DNA of 64,000 nt from Bactrocera neohumeralis (GCF_024586455.1 NC_065921.1:24182635-24246634), one strand, 5' to 3'. Shown: positions 22,435-34,530, counted from the stretch's first letter. Made by a program: numbers and translations. Notes: generated by a model not told the origin, from the sequence alone.

Positions 22435-22560
22435 ATTTATAAGCTATATGCTATAGTGGCCCGGTATCGGCGGTTCCGACAAACTGACAGCTTCTTGAAC
22501 AGAAAAAGACATGTGCAAAATTTCAGATCTAAATCTCAAAAACTAAAAGACTAAATAATT
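22435..22560 (+). repeat. R-A repeat, 3' module fragment
   Basis: AAGCTATATGCTATAGTGGC, then TATCGGCGGTTCCGACAAA..GACAGCTTCTTG and TGTGCAAAATTTCAGAT, aligns with 413-520 and 54443-54550. Confidence 0.75.
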
Positions 22561-22884
22561 GAATTTTTTAAATAAGGCTTTTTGATTTAAACCTGCTCCA
22601 CGTCAAAGCTTGAAATCAATGCAACAACTCAACCGAAACGTTTTCGATTTCATTTTAACAGTTGAGAAAAATTATTATTGGTATTTTATTGAAGAATGCA
22701 CAGCAAAACAATTGCAAAGTAACTTCCCGAGGATATAATCAACAGTTGTTGAATGATGATTACCCGTTCGTTAATACTTATGATAAAAACGTAACAAAAT
22801 TTTCAAGAAATAGAACCAATGATACCAAAAAATTTCAAATTCTTATAAATATACGTCGAAAATATGGTAAGAGGATACTTGGTT
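22561..22884. other. Unassigned spacer
   Basis: Contains an open frame (22662-22889) of 75 codons, Asn/Lys-rich, with no domain I recognise. Not supported as a gene. Confidence 0.4.
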
Positions 22885-22975
22885 TATGACCGGAAGTCGT
22901 GAGCTGCTGGAGTCAAACATAAAATAATCGTTTCTGGCCACTCCCAAGTGAATGGCGTTCAGAGAACTTTCCTCA
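22885..22975 (-). mobile_element. RTE-like 5' leader fragment, inverted
   Basis: GACCGGAAGTCGTGAGCT through AATCGTTTCTGGCC and GAGAACTTTCCTCA is the exact complement pattern of 51822-51905, which precedes the RTE endonuclease on the plus strand. Confidence 0.65.
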
Positions 22976-23450
22976 CTGTCATGGCACTGATTAGGCAATT
23001 GAGTAGTAAAGTCCTCTCTCGATGAACAAAGACCAAATTCTACAGAACATACTACTGCAGTGGCATGGACGATGACAACATCTGATGAATCGACGTTACA
23101 AGTTTTCGAATGAAAGGTTCGAAAGAAGATTTATGGTTCTCTGCGTATTGGCAACGGCGAATACGGCAGTCGATGGAACGGTGAGCTGTAAGAGATATAC
23201 GACGACATTAACATATTTCAGCTAATGAAAAGACAGCGGTTACGCTGGCTAGATCATGTCGTCCGAATGAATGAAAACACTCCAGCTCTGAGAGTATTGG
23301 ACGCAGTACCCGCCAGGGGTAGCAAAGGAAGAGGAAGACCTCCACTTCGTTGAAAAAACGGTAGAAAACGACCTCGCTACACTTGGAATCTCCAATTGGT
23401 GCCAAACAGTGAAAAGAAAGAACAACTTAAAACGTTTGACCAGTGTAGAG
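22976..23450 (+). mobile_element. RTE-like RT C-terminal fragment
   Basis: Runs parallel to 45225-45700: AGGCAATTGAG.AG.AAAGTCCTCTCTCGA, CATGGACGATGACAACA, AGATTTATGGT, and the TACG.TGGCTAG.TCATGTCG block (RLRWL.HVVRMNE in translation), then the GRGRPPLR tail. Stops and a deletion near 23060 kill the frame. Confidence 0.75.
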
Positions 23451-24180
23451 TCCAAAAGAAGACTATTGCATGTATACTCTAGAAACTTTAGCAGTAGTAT
23501 TATCCGGTGAACAATACACAGATTTTTTATTATTGACACTTTTTTATAAAGAAATCAGTGTTAGTGTTTAGGTCATAACTTAAGCTTTTCTTAGACCGAT
23601 GTTCTATGAAAAATTTAAGTAAAACCAAGAACTTGCTTACAACAGGTCTTATGTAGTTCAATATCTTGTTTTTTTGTGTTTCAGATATCATGAGTTCCTC
23701 TTAGAATCAACTAGAAGATGATTCCGAACCAGTGACTGGTAGTATATGTCTTAATCTGAATATAAAAAAATTTTAAACATTCAAACACGTGTTTAATAAA
23801 TTCTTAAGGGGAGATAAATTTTATTTATTTTTCCTTACACCCAAACAAATTGTCGAAATTAGTACTTTTCTGCAAACCTCAGCTTCACCTTACCACATAA
23901 ATATACTCAATAATCAATGACTCAATGAACTCAGTGGTCTCCTTCCATATTTGTATGCAACAAATAAGTACTATAACGGAATGCCACAAATTCTACACAC
24001 GAAGTGTATTTCTGAATTTATTTTCGCCTACTTCAACTTCCTGTTCTCCAAAAATAAATCATTGAATAGAAAGAAATGCAACCATGCATGCAAACACACA
24101 TACATACACACGAGTAATACATATGTATAAATGTATGTATGTAACCTGTGACACCTGGTAGTAACTAGAGTGTCTAATAA
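23451..24180. other. No gene seen
   Basis: A+T-rich spacer with a CATACACA/TGTATG microsatellite at 24098-24140. Confidence 0.45.
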
Positions 24181-25140
24181 TAAAGCCATAATCGACAGAG
24201 TAGCTCAACAACATAACAACAACATCGCCGAATCATGAACAACTCGGAAAATCGCCGCTTCAATTGCAACAACACCGCTGCTAAGTACACATACTTAGTA
24301 CGCGAGATCTCTCTCTATCTCTCACACACACTCTCGCTTGGCACTTCTATCGCCCGTACCACTAAGTCCTTAAGCTGCTTTGGAGCTTTTGTTAAATCAC
24401 CCTAATTAATTACCAACTCATTTGACAGCGATTTGAATGAGCAATAAATAATAAAATGATTCTATAAATCATCTTCATTCGCCGAGCTATGACGTCGTAG
24501 TAAATGCGTCTAAGGCCAAATTGGTGGAAGCCAAAGCCGAAGTTGAAGCTGTAGCTGTGTAGCAGGAGCGTTTGCGCAAAATATTGGCGCGCCGTGGCTG
24601 CTGGCTCTGTGGCGTAGCCAAAGCGGTGCGGCGGCATATGAGAAAGTGTCGGGTGCAGCATATGTGTGTGTGCGCTTGGCTTTGGATATTTGCAAGTTGA
24701 AGTTTACAAGTGAGTATTGGCGCATATGAAAGGCATTTTATGACCGGCTCCTGATCTACCACCGCGCAGCTGTGCGAATAATCGCTTCTGCATTAAGGCC
24801 CGCACCACACCACACCACACCAAATAGTCGGAAAGTATAAGAAGGTCTGCGTACCAGGTCCATTTCACAGGCATACATGCATATGTAGTACCGATACATG
24901 CATCACTGTTCTGTGCATGTGTGTTTGGATTTACATGCTCTAGGAAAGCCAATAGAAGATACATATTTGCACATTGCATTGCGCCGTTCAATATTTATAA
25001 GCCAAAGAGCCAAAGGCCGTTTAAGGTAAAAATAAATATATACACGCACATACATACGCAATTTTTTGATCTGTGTATTTTAGATGTACCGCTAGGAAAA
25101 ATACCAATTTCAAGCGCCTTTTTAGGTTAGTTTGACCCAA
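24181..25140. other. Host-like non-coding DNA
   Basis: Moderately G+C-richer than the surrounding DNA, with CAACAACA and CTCTCTCT runs. Overlapping minus-strand frames at 24410-24762 lack recognisable domains. No gene supported. Confidence 0.45.
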
Positions 25141-25149
25141 TTCAAATTA

Positions 25150-26215
25150 TTAAGTTATTCTTCAAAAACTATGTCTTCCCCCTTAAAGTAATTCACTTTG
25201 GCCCCAATACATTTAAGCCAACGTTTTTTCCAATCTTCGAACAAGTTTTTACAGTCAATTTCCGAAATAGTCTTCGTTGTGCGTAGCACTTTACGTTTAA
25301 TGTCTTCAATTGACTGGAAACGGTTTCTCCAAAAGTCAAACGAAGCTAACTCAGGCGAATACGGTGGTTGCGGCAGGATATTAGTTGAAAATTTGGCGGA
25401 AAACTCACGAAGAATCAATCCAGTGTATGCGACAGTGCATTATTGTGCTGTACAAACCAAGAGTTGTCGATCCATTAACTCGCCCTCTTTTTACGAATAC
25501 CCGCGCGCAAACGACGCATAACACTCAAATAGTATTTTTGTTCACACTTTGGCCGGTCGGAAGAAGTTTGAAATGCACCACACCTCGATAGTCGAAGAAA
25601 ACTCTCAAGATAACCTTGATTTTTGGCCTGCTTTTACGTGGTTATTACGTCTCACCTTTGCCACGATATTCAGCCGATTGATCATCTGTTTTCGGATCGT
25701 AAGCATAGATCCAAGAACCATCGCCGGTGATAATATGTTCCATGACATCCTTGTAGTCGCAAAGCATTGTTTCACAGACTTTAACGTGACTCTGTTTTTC
25801 TAAAAAAATTAAGTGATTTTGGAACCAATCGTGGTCTTTCAAAATGGTTTTCACTAATTCTTCCAATATTTCAACGATGCCAGTAAGATCTCTGACTGTT
25901 AATCGTCGATTCTCAAACAGCAGTTGCTTTATTTTATTCTCAAGCACCAATCCTGGACGTGGTTCGTTGTCAACGTGTTCTCGACCCTTTTTGAGTAATT
26001 TGTACCAATCAAAAATACTTGCTCGTGACACACAATTATTATCGAATGCTTTTTCCAACATTCTGAACGCTTCGGTACCAGAAAATTCGATTCGCATTCA
26101 TTTCACTCATCGTAAAAATCGCCAAATGCACTTTATGTACTTGAGAAAGAAAAGCATATGCTATACATTAATGCTTATTTCGAGGTGACATTTGGTACAG
26201 ATGTCACTCACAGTC
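25150..26215 (-). mobile_element. mariner (M4), copy 2, catalytic Asp replaced
   Basis: On the minus strand the frame 25645-26097 runs from ISGTEAFRMLEKA-like N-terminal sequence (FSGTEAFRMLEKAFDNN) through the helix-turn-helix to ITGDGSWIYAYDPKTDD, the first catalytic block. The second block reads QHNNALSH where the family has HHDNAPSH, so codon 25443-25445 encodes Asn in place of the catalytic Asp. The third block PPYSPELASFDFW is present in frame 25155-25418. The 5' leader at 26160-26225 (complement TAGGTTGGTATGAC-like) matches that of copy 3 at 36335. Confidence 0.85.
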
Positions 26216-26279
26216 ATACCAACATAGAAAAAAAATTATAAAGTCTTAGGTACTATTTTTGGCCCACAGTAGTATATCT

Positions 26280-26620
26280 ATATAAAGATATTTAATCATC
26301 GTGACGAACTGAGTCGTTTTAACCATGTCCGTCTGTATATACGGAAACTAGTCTTACGGTTTCTCGGTATCGATCTGAAATTTTGCAATTCTCTTTTTCT
26401 AACCAAGAAACTGCTCATTTATCGGAACCGCCCTATAGCAGATAGCTGCCATACAAACTGACCGATCCAAATACAGTTTTTGTACGAAACTATTGAGCAT
26501 ATATTACGTTCAAAGGCCAGGCTATTATCTTTGAACAAATTATTCAGATAGGACCACTATAGCATATACTTTCCAAACAAACTGAGAGATCAAAATCAAG
26601 ATAAAGATATTTGTATATCC
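26280..26620 (-). repeat. R-A repeat, inverted copy
   Basis: The complement of the R-A tail module and one upstream unit: CGTGACGAACTGAGTCG, GCTCATTTATCGGAACCGCC, AGCTGCCATACAAACTGA, and GGACCACTATAGCATAT. Degenerate. Confidence 0.75.
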
Positions 26621-27300
26621 TTTACTCCCTTTTTTGACCAGAGTCAACGAGTATATTCAAGAGATATTTAATTTTGTATTTACTGGAAGATATTGAGTGG
26701 TTGCAGATGGGTTCGGTGCTTCGAAGTCGTATGGTAAACATTAAGTAGATACAGGATTTAAAGCAATTACGTGTATTTTAAAAGGGAGAAATATTAGAAC
26801 AGTACTTAGGCATGTGTATAAAACGGGGAAAAAGTTGAAAATAACTTCAGAATATAATCATATGTTTCTCGGAATAGGACTGTACTTTTATTAGTTTTAT
26901 CAACCTAGAAACCCTCAGCACAGTTTATAATGAAGAATTCACAACTGGAGCCACCGTTCGTGGAAATGAAACGCGTTTGTATTTCTTTGAAGGATAACTT
27001 TCGTGTTGCAGCAACAGTTATTGTGCTTGAAAATAAGGAAGCAGTTATCAGGCTGATAAACAAGTTAAGAATCATGGGAAAGAGGCAATTTTGAACATTA
27101 GTTCCACAGTCAATACTGCATGAAGATTTGATCCTCAAAAAATCTAGGTCGAGTTGCACATATGTCGACGAAACTTAGCGGTACTATAAATATGAACCTG
27201 GTGCGTGTGTACCTACATGAGTCGAATACAACAAAAGTGTTACGCGGACGATTTTTTATTCGAGAAGTTTGAGCATTATTTACTATATCCTCATACAAAT
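26621..27300. other. Unassigned spacer
   Basis: Possibly decayed non-LTR sequence upstream of the RNase H fragment, but no domain can be read. Confidence 0.35.
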
Positions 27301-27309
27301 CTTAGACTA

Positions 27310-27565
27310 GTAAGATTCTCAGTCGGTCCGCTGGAATAAATTGGTATTAGAGTGTATAAGAATAACAATGTTGCCATGTAGAATAATATCTTAGTAGCAT
27401 GGATCTGGATCAGAGGTATCTATGAAAATGAGCTAGCCGATCCTCTGGCGAAAGAAGCTGCGGCAACCAGTCCGATAGGACTGCGACCGTTCTTCGCTGT
27501 GGGCCCGCACACCTCCCCGCAATCGTAAGATGGAGTCAGGCTCTCGGGTAAATAAAACCTATGGG
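27310..27565 (+). mobile_element. RNase H fragment of a non-LTR retrotransposon
   Basis: At 27400-27500 the translation reads GIYENELADPLAKEAAATSP, where intact RNase H domains have GI.GNELAD.LAKEAA. This is followed by FFAVGPHT. No other domain survives. Confidence 0.65.
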
Positions 27566-28845
27566 CTTTACTAAGCTACTTTGATTCGACTGGGTAATAC
27601 GAAGTGGTTTGATAACAGGAGAGAGCATAATGGAACACAAGTTGCAGTGCATTCCTCAACTTTCAATTCATCTATCTAAGCTCCAAGTTTCTCAGCGTTT
27701 TCCAGCAGGGTATATGTACATAATAATATTTATAATACTTGGATGAGGGTTTGCGACTTTGTCTATTTGTTCGGCTGGCATTTTTACCACTTTAACGAAT
27801 TGATCTCAATGAAATTGCCTAACAAGACAAGCCAAACAACAGCAATGAGCACAAACATACATACATATGTACAAGTGTAGCCCAGATAGTTGGCAATGCG
27901 GCATGCCAACGACCTAGTAAACGATGTGTGGCGAAACGCGCAAACAACAACAACAATAAAAAACAACAAACACTACAGCAACACCATGAACTTGGCGCGA
28001 TGGATAGACAAGAACTCAAGCTGGTGAACCATTCAATCGCTGCTCTCGTGATTTAACGCACCGGCCACTCGATCGCAGCGACAGGGGCAACACACACTTA
28101 CGTGCTTAGACGCGTGCGTACAAATGTGCAAGCTGAGCAGTAGTAGATACCGCGATAGAGCCGAGTAACAGCAGCAGCGGCAACAATAATCAACGATTTG
28201 TTGTCGTTGGCTTCTTGGTTTGCATGCCGCAAATTTTACACGTGCTCCAACTGCTGCTATGTGCTTTTGTAGTTATGTTGTAAGTATGTGGCAACATGGT
28301 TATGCACACACACACTCACACATGTGCGTTTGCATTGATGGTAAATATGTGCGAAAAATGTTGCAGAGCTTTTCACTTTTCACAAAAAAGTTGCAGAAAG
28401 AAAATATGTTGTTGTTGTTTTCCTAGATCCGTCTATGGTTTAGGCAGCGCAATGTAGTGATGACACTTGTCATTGCTCAGATACTGCCGACATAAAGTAT
28501 TTTTCACTTTAAAAGAGAAATTCACTATTTAAGGCCACATACGGCGGAGAAACATCCGTAAGTAGAGATGAACTTTTCTTGAAAATATTGTCACTAATTT
28601 CTTACAGAGCTGAGGCATAGAAATATGGATAAATATATTTGTCGGTGTCCAGATGGTGTTTTCTCATTAAAAAAATTATCCATCTTTAGTATAAGTCACG
28701 TTTTCTTCTAAGCGAGTGACAAAAGAACATAGCTAAAATAATAAAGTGCAGCAACCTTCTCATCTTTTTCATAAAGTTGGGTCCAAAAGCAAGCAAAAAC
28801 GGTAACTTTGGTTACACTGAAGCTAAAATACCCTTCGCAAATACA
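27566..28845. other. Host-like non-coding DNA
   Basis: CAACAACAA and CACACACTCACACA runs at 27945-27975 and 28305-28325. No gene or element recognised. Confidence 0.45.
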
Positions 28846-28854
28846 AAAACTTGA

Positions 28855-28900
28855 TTTTGATTGCTCAGTTTGTATGGCACCTATATGCTATAGTGTTCAC
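28855..28900 (+). repeat. R-A repeat scrap
   Basis: TTGCTCAGTTTGTATGGCAC.TATATGCTATAGTG, a single R-A unit core, abuts the R1-like element. Confidence 0.6.
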
Positions 28901-30440
28901 AGCGGGAAAGCTCTATGAAAGGCTACTTAAACTCAAACTCGAAGCGGTCATCAACGAAGCTGGAGGAGTCTCCTCTAAACAACATGGCTTTAGATCTGGC
29001 AGATCGACTCTAGGAGCTATAAAATGCGTCATTGGAAGTGTAGAAGCCGCACAGCGTAGATGGCATACAGGGTTTGTCCGGAAAGTAATAGGACTGAGTC
29101 GATTTAAAAAATAGAATAGCCTTGAGAGACGAGGTGCATGCTGCTTGGATCCCCTCTGTCGTCTCAAAATGCTTGCCTTTCATCGACCTTGCTATAGCAA
29201 GGAAACAAAAAAGGTCCGGATCATACTCAAAGATCCATGACTCGTCACCTGTGATTACGTTATTCAAAAATTGAGGGTCTTGGCACACTTCCAATCGTCG
29301 CAATTTCTGGTTGTCAATGAGCACTTTTGGGACCATCTTCGCGCACACCTAACGCATGTTCAAGTACTCCGTCACATTGTCATGAGCCACAGATTTTAAT
29401 AAATTGAACATCAGGGCAATTAAACGAATACTTAGTCGTCGGTCTTAGTTCAAAACTTTGCGCACACCAGTCACATTGTCGGTGTTTGTCGAAGTCGCAG
29501 GTCTTGCTAAAGCACGGTCTTCTTTCCGCAACCTCTTAAGGCCTCCAAAAATGCTTGCCATCATATCAAAACATCTGGCTCTAACGAACAACCCTCTACC
29601 GAAACCAGTCGGTCCGCGCACGCTCCGAAGTACAGTCGCGGCGGAAGAAAATCAGTCCTATTACTTTCCAGACAAACCCTGTAAATACAAAAGAAAAGTG
29701 TTGCTGGCGACTTTAGATGTCCGTAACGCATTAAATAGCGCTGGTTGGGTGGATATGATCGACGATCTCGAAAAAAACTTTAAAATCCCCGACTACTGCT
29801 AAGGTATGGTGCGGAGCTACCTTAGTAACAGAAAACTGCTGTACCAAACTAGAGAGAGATCACGACAAGTAGCAGCACAAGGATGAATTCTAGGCCCAGA
29901 CTTGTGGAACATCAGCCACGACGCTATACTAAAACTCGAAATGCATGAATTGTACTTAATTGGCTACGCGGACAATATTGCAACAGCAATTAGAGCACGA
30001 GACACAGAAGAAGCACACAAAAAGCTTAATCAGGTCATTATATGGACGAAAACATGGCTCGTCTCACACAACCTCCAGCTTGCTACGGAGAAAACAGGGC
30101 TACTATTGCGAACATATAAGCACATACCTCGAAATAAGTATGCGAACGACTACGGCTATTCCTAGGACACATAAATCAGTAAACTACTCAGGCGTAAGAC
30201 TGTACCCCAGGTTAATATTCAGGGTACAAATCCAGCACGGCGTAGGAAAGACAGCGAAAATCACCTCCCAACTTAGCAGACTAATGGCCAAAATAGGGGC
30301 CTCAACAAAGAAAGAGAAAGCTGTCGACGACATCAGCGTCCAATTATACGGAGCTGAGATCTGGGTAGATATGCTTAAAAGCGACAGAAGACGACGATTC
30401 TTTGAATGTCTGCAATGACAATGTGAACGCACCGTCGTAC
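28901..30440 (+). mobile_element. R1-like non-LTR reverse transcriptase, split by a mariner
   Basis: The frame at 28905-29062 holds the fingers region (KLYERLLKLKLEAVINEAGG then KQHGFRSGRSTLGAI). The reading continues after the nested mariner at 29684 with KVLLATLDVRNALNSA, which contains the first metal-binding Asp of the palm (LDVRNAF in relatives). At 29960-29976 the palm motif is YADN instead of YADD, a lost catalytic residue. Downstream frames (29960-30418) cover the thumb (HKSVNYSGVRLYPRL, LYGAEIWVDMLK). A stop breaks the frame near 29801. No endonuclease or ORF1 is present. The wording is closest to R1/TRAS-clade elements of insects. Confidence 0.85.
29068..29681 (-). mobile_element. 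M2 mariner deletion copy nested in the R1-like element
   Basis: 614 bp with inverted repeats CAGGGTTTGTCCGGAAAGTA left and the complement right, flanked by TA (29066-29067 and 29682-29683). Minus-strand frames show ATEGIQAA-type C-terminal sequence (KHFETTEGIQAACTSSLKAI) and the first catalytic block TGDESWIFEYDPD at about 29220-29260. The order of inner segments shows a deletion. If the 614 bp and one TA are ignored, the R1-like frame reads through. Confidence 0.85.
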
Positions 30441-30479
30441 AAGATCTGGTTAGCCCAATAAATGGGGACAATTTATTAA

Positions 30480-30725
30480 GGACCTTCCGATATTGTACCG
30501 TTGCCTTAGAGAATAATCTATGACAAATTTTGTGAAGATAGATATCTTGCCATATGAAAAAGTTTTCCAAGAACTCAATTCCGATCGTACAGCAGCTATA
30601 TACAATAGTCATCCGATATCGGCGGCTCTGACAATTGAGTAGCTTCTTGACGAGGAAAGGACGAGTGCAAAATTTCAGATCGTGTACAGACAGATGGACG
30701 GACAGACAGGCGAGTATAGCTACTC
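30480..30725 (+). repeat. R-A repeat
   Basis: AGAGAATAATCTATGACAAATTTTGTGAAGATA, TCATCCGATATCGGCGGCTCTGACAA, and TGCAAAATTTCAGATCGTGTACAGACAG line up with R-A at 164-520 and 54340-54560. Confidence 0.75.
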
Positions 30726-31289
30726 GCATTCTCTTTGTTATTTCGCACAATTTTGAAACAACTGCGGGCACAGCTTTATCTGTCTACTCACAACTACCAC
30801 TATTGACGACTTTTCTTCACATCCACAAAGACTATCGTTCTCTTCCACAACTTATTAAAAAACCACGGATCCCTGTCCAACTTAAACTTTAACTATCGCA
30901 ACAAAAATTTACTATCCGTAGGAAATTTTCGTGGACCAATAGTACAGGTAGTTTTGTTGTGGACGTGTATGAAAGCGGGGAAAGGCCGCGAATTTTGGAA
31001 AAATGGAAAATGATAACATCGATCTTTGATACGATACTTCTTTAAAAGTCGATCATAGTTATGCTTTGACCGCGTAGGGAACTGGTCGTGTTGGCGGATT
31101 TTATATAAAAAAAAGGAAAAATGGCAATAATATGTGTAGAATTTTTGAAAAAAAAAAATCGCGCAATGAAATGAAAGAGTGAATATTTGATGGTGATCGA
31201 CAAAAAATTAGATAAACAAAGTTGAAGATTATCCGTTTTTGCTTTTATAGACATTTAGTTGCTTAAAATATACATATTTCCAATTCTCT
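30726..31289. other. Unassigned spacer
   Basis: No recognisable domain or repeat. A+T-rich. Confidence 0.4.
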
Positions 31290-32115
31290 GAGCTTTTTCA
31301 CGAATAGATCGAAGCTCAAGCCGAAGGTTGGATGGCGAAGTCTGCTGTCGAGGGCTCTCAATCAACTCTTGTTTTAGACTTCCAGAACACTTCTGTGTCT
31401 TTCAAGCAGAAATGGCAGCTATTAAAGCAGCAGTAGATATACTTCAACGAAATGCGTCTGCTTTTAGGGAAGTTAGTCCGATAGCAGAGCTGCTACTCAA
31501 GCCTTAAGCTCGCTGACATTGTCGAGGAGGTTCCGTATTAAACTTGTCATTGTATCTGGCCAGAGTGGAATCGTCGAAAATTGTAAAGCCGATAAATTTG
31601 CGAGAAAAAGCACCCAGCCACAAATACTATTAGGATGGAAACGAGCAGCTGTTTCCTATCGTCGTGCACTCGGGAGCTGTAAAGAGTTGCGAAAGCCTTC
31701 TAGCACAGAGTGGAAGGCAAAAGGACGATGGAACTACTAGCTCTTAGCAAGGTTCACATGGCCGCAATTATAGGCATTCTAACCGGATACTACCCCAATG
31801 GCACCCACGCAGTGAGGCTAAAGATTTTAGAGTATGCAACTTGTCAAATTTGAAAGGAAGAAAATGAGTTGGAAACATCTAGATACTTTCTCATTCACTG
31901 TTCAACTTTCGCCACACCAAGGTTGAAGCATTTTTCTTGCTATACTTTCTACAAAACCGATGAATTTGCTGGAGTAGATATATGTAGGTCAGCTCAATGA
32001 ATTTGTGGCTGGGTGATCTAGGCGCTTTGTACTTATATGACAGTATCTTTGTTCCGTACTTAGAAATTCTCGACATCACCGCTTGTTTACTTAACTTAAC
32101 CTAACCTAACTCACT
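31290..32115 (+). mobile_element. Non-LTR retrotransposon RNase H and 3' end
   Basis: Frameshifted RNase H: FQAEMAAIKAAVDILQRNAS (about 31400-31460), then a DSRAATQAL-type block and IVENCKADKFARK (31569-31606; family form is I.GN.KADELARKG). A further stretch, MAAIIGILTGYYPNGTHAVRLK (31759-31825), is typical of the region before the closing zinc knuckle, whose pieces follow (EENELETSRYFLIHC). The 3' end runs into ACTTAACCTAACCTAACTCAC at 32092-32112, a short TAACC tail as seen on some insect non-LTR elements. Confidence 0.75.
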
Positions 32116-33130
32116 TTACTGTTTTGAATGTTTTATACGCTTAACCTTTTAGAAGAATACTTTAAATAATTAAAAAATGTGATTACGGTCAAAATCTTGA
32201 GGTTTCAAGAGAAAAATAATTAAAACATAATATTATGGTTTCAAGACAAAAAAATTTTGGATCATGAAGTCATTTTTACGGAAATCAGTTCTGATAACAA
32301 ATACCTCGTTATCCAATTTTCGTCTCGGGAGGCTAACTTCGAAAATGCCCGCATAAATTTCTTTTTTACTTAAGACTTAGACTCTCGAAAAAATTGGTTT
32401 GATTCAATATCAAGAAAAAAATCGATTTTCCGCATGTTTGTATTTATATTAATTTTGAGAAGTATTTTTTAAAGCGTTGCTGAATATTAATAAACAGTTG
32501 AGCGACATCTCTCTTACAATTTTACAACAACATTTCCGTTATTCCGCTTACGGTACACACGTGAATTGAAGATGTTTTACCACACCTGAACTTTTTCATA
32601 AACATCTTTCTTTTACATAATTCAATAAACACATTTTCTTTGTGAATCAGAGAAATTCATTTCGTCTGCCTTACTTGAAAAATTGATCATCATAACGTTT
32701 TGCTGTTATGTTATTCTTAAGGAAATTAATCAAACATCGTACGGTAAGGAGATTATTTGTGTGTTCGTTTGAGTAGCGCCACATGAAGCGCACAAGTCGA
32801 ATTATGAAAAAAATTGAAACCAAACCAAAAGCACATCAGCAATGCAAGTAATTGAAGATTAATTGATATCCAACTGTGCACTTTGCAACGCAACGGTGTA
32901 ATTCAAAAACGTGCAAACAGAAAAAAACTAAAGAAATTGGTTAAAAAAAAAAACACTGAAGAAATTACAGAAAAAAGTGAAAGAAAGAAAATTGTAATTT
33001 TGCTCAAGGTGGATGACACTAAACTAATGTAAATCCGTAAGTATATTGTAAAGTTATAAGCATAGGTCGGTTTTGTACTAGAAGAAGGTCATACCTCAAA
33101 AACCCAAATAATTTCGTTAAGCTTACAAAA
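32116..33130. other. No gene seen
   Basis: A+T-rich, with poly-A runs at 32944-32960. No recognised element. Confidence 0.45.
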
Positions 33131-33133
33131 AAA

Positions 33134-33250
33134 AATACAAGTAAGGAACAGCTAAATTCCGAACATTTTATACTCTTGATCAAGCAAGAATCAACGCCAG
33201 GGAAATACCTTAAGGTGCAAAACGCCAACCAGAAGATCGGAATCCACGCA
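33134..33250 (-). repeat. R-B repeat terminal segment, inverted
   Basis: CAAGTAAGGAACAGCTAAATTCCGAACATTTTATACTCTTG is the complement of the R-B end at 50815-50875. The following GGGAAATACCTTAAGGTG also corresponds to the complement of the neighbouring R-B block. Confidence 0.7.
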
Positions 33251-33599
33251 AATATATAAGTACATACAGTATGTAACACAACTAAGCAAATAAAATCAAA
33301 TATTGCTGATTTTAAATTTTTTTGTCTTATTAGAAAAGAATATACAGGTATTTTTAGCAACTAGATTTTTTTGTCTTTTTTTTTTTTTTGCTTTTTGAAA
33401 TTGTTTTTAAATTTACAGCATTGATTATTTTGATTTATGACTTTTGCCCATTTCAAATTGACCGATTGCTACTCTGTTTTGTTGTTTCTTTATGCCGTTT
33501 CTTTTTCTAACGTCTTGAGTTTGAATCGAATTAGAACATTTACAGAGAATTTCTGTTCTGAATTTTTGCAAAACACGTTTTTATTTTAAATTTTTTTAC

Positions 33600-34530
33600 G
33601 AAAAAGTAATGCCTTCCGGTGAAGCACTGGCACATCTTGATGATTATAATAACAACTTCTCTTTCTATAAAGTACACCAGTCATCAATCGTTAATTTCGA
33701 ACTTTACCATCGTTCGTGACGCCGACCAAGAAAACTGATGAAAAACTGATATCTCAATTGTAAGAGAGTAAAAAATATCCATTTTAAACTGCAATTACAA
33801 ATTTTAATTGAACGGTCGCTTATAGCCCAAATAACGCTGACTTACACAGTTACCGACCAGCGAAGAAACCCCTTATCGGCAAACGTAACCAACTAAAACG
33901 ATTGTGTTAGCTAAAAATCATCTAGAATGGCCAATAAGCAAGTGGAAAACTGTTCTTTTTAGTGATAAGTCTAAATTTAATTTGGTTCATTTCGTTTGCG
34001 ACGCTCTTAAAAATTTTTATTGTCTAAAAACAGTCAAACATAGTTGCTATGTTATGGTTTGGGGATGCTTTTCTGCTTCTGGTTTGGGGCCGCTTCAACG
34101 TATTAATGGTAGAATGGATCGGTACGTTTATAGAGACATTAAGGAATCCCTAATGTTGCCACATGTTGATTGGGAAATGCCACTTAAGTGGGTCTTCCAC
34201 CAGGACTCTGACCCGAAGCATATAACATAGGTCCTAAACTCGTGGTTACAAAGGAATAAAGTGAATGTAATGGAGTGGCCTCCACAGTGCCCAGGCTTTA
34301 ATCCCATATAAAATTTATAGGAAATTATAAAAAAAAAGAATTAATCGCAGTAATGTGCCAAATACTGATCAGTTTTTTCAAAAAGCCCTGGAGGCATGTA
34401 GAAATATACCCCAAACCATAGTGGATAACCTTATAACTTCAATGCCGCTGCGATGCAAAGCAGTTATTGAGAGTAATGAGTTTGCTAAAAATGATTTTAT
34501 TAAAAATAGTAACCGTTTTCTTTAGCTGCA
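33600..34530 (+). mobile_element. Tc1-type transposon, copy 1 (DD34E)
   Basis: An upstream decayed part gives PTKKTDEKL (about 33720) and PAKKPLIGKRNQLKRL (about 33860). The open frame 33904-34230 then reads WPISKWKTVLFSDKSKFN (first catalytic Asp), YVMVWGCFSASGLGPL, and VFHQDSDPKH (second Asp). The continuing frame has PGFNPI followed by TAA at 34309-34311, exactly where the catalytic Glu codon (GAA) should be. The residue distance from HQD to this codon is 34. A TAG then replaces the following Trp. Terminal repeats could not be delimited. Confidence 0.85.

Noticed and set aside
24410..24762. Cluster of minus-strand frames around a G+C-richer patch
   Set aside because: Three overlapping frames, none with a domain or splice support.
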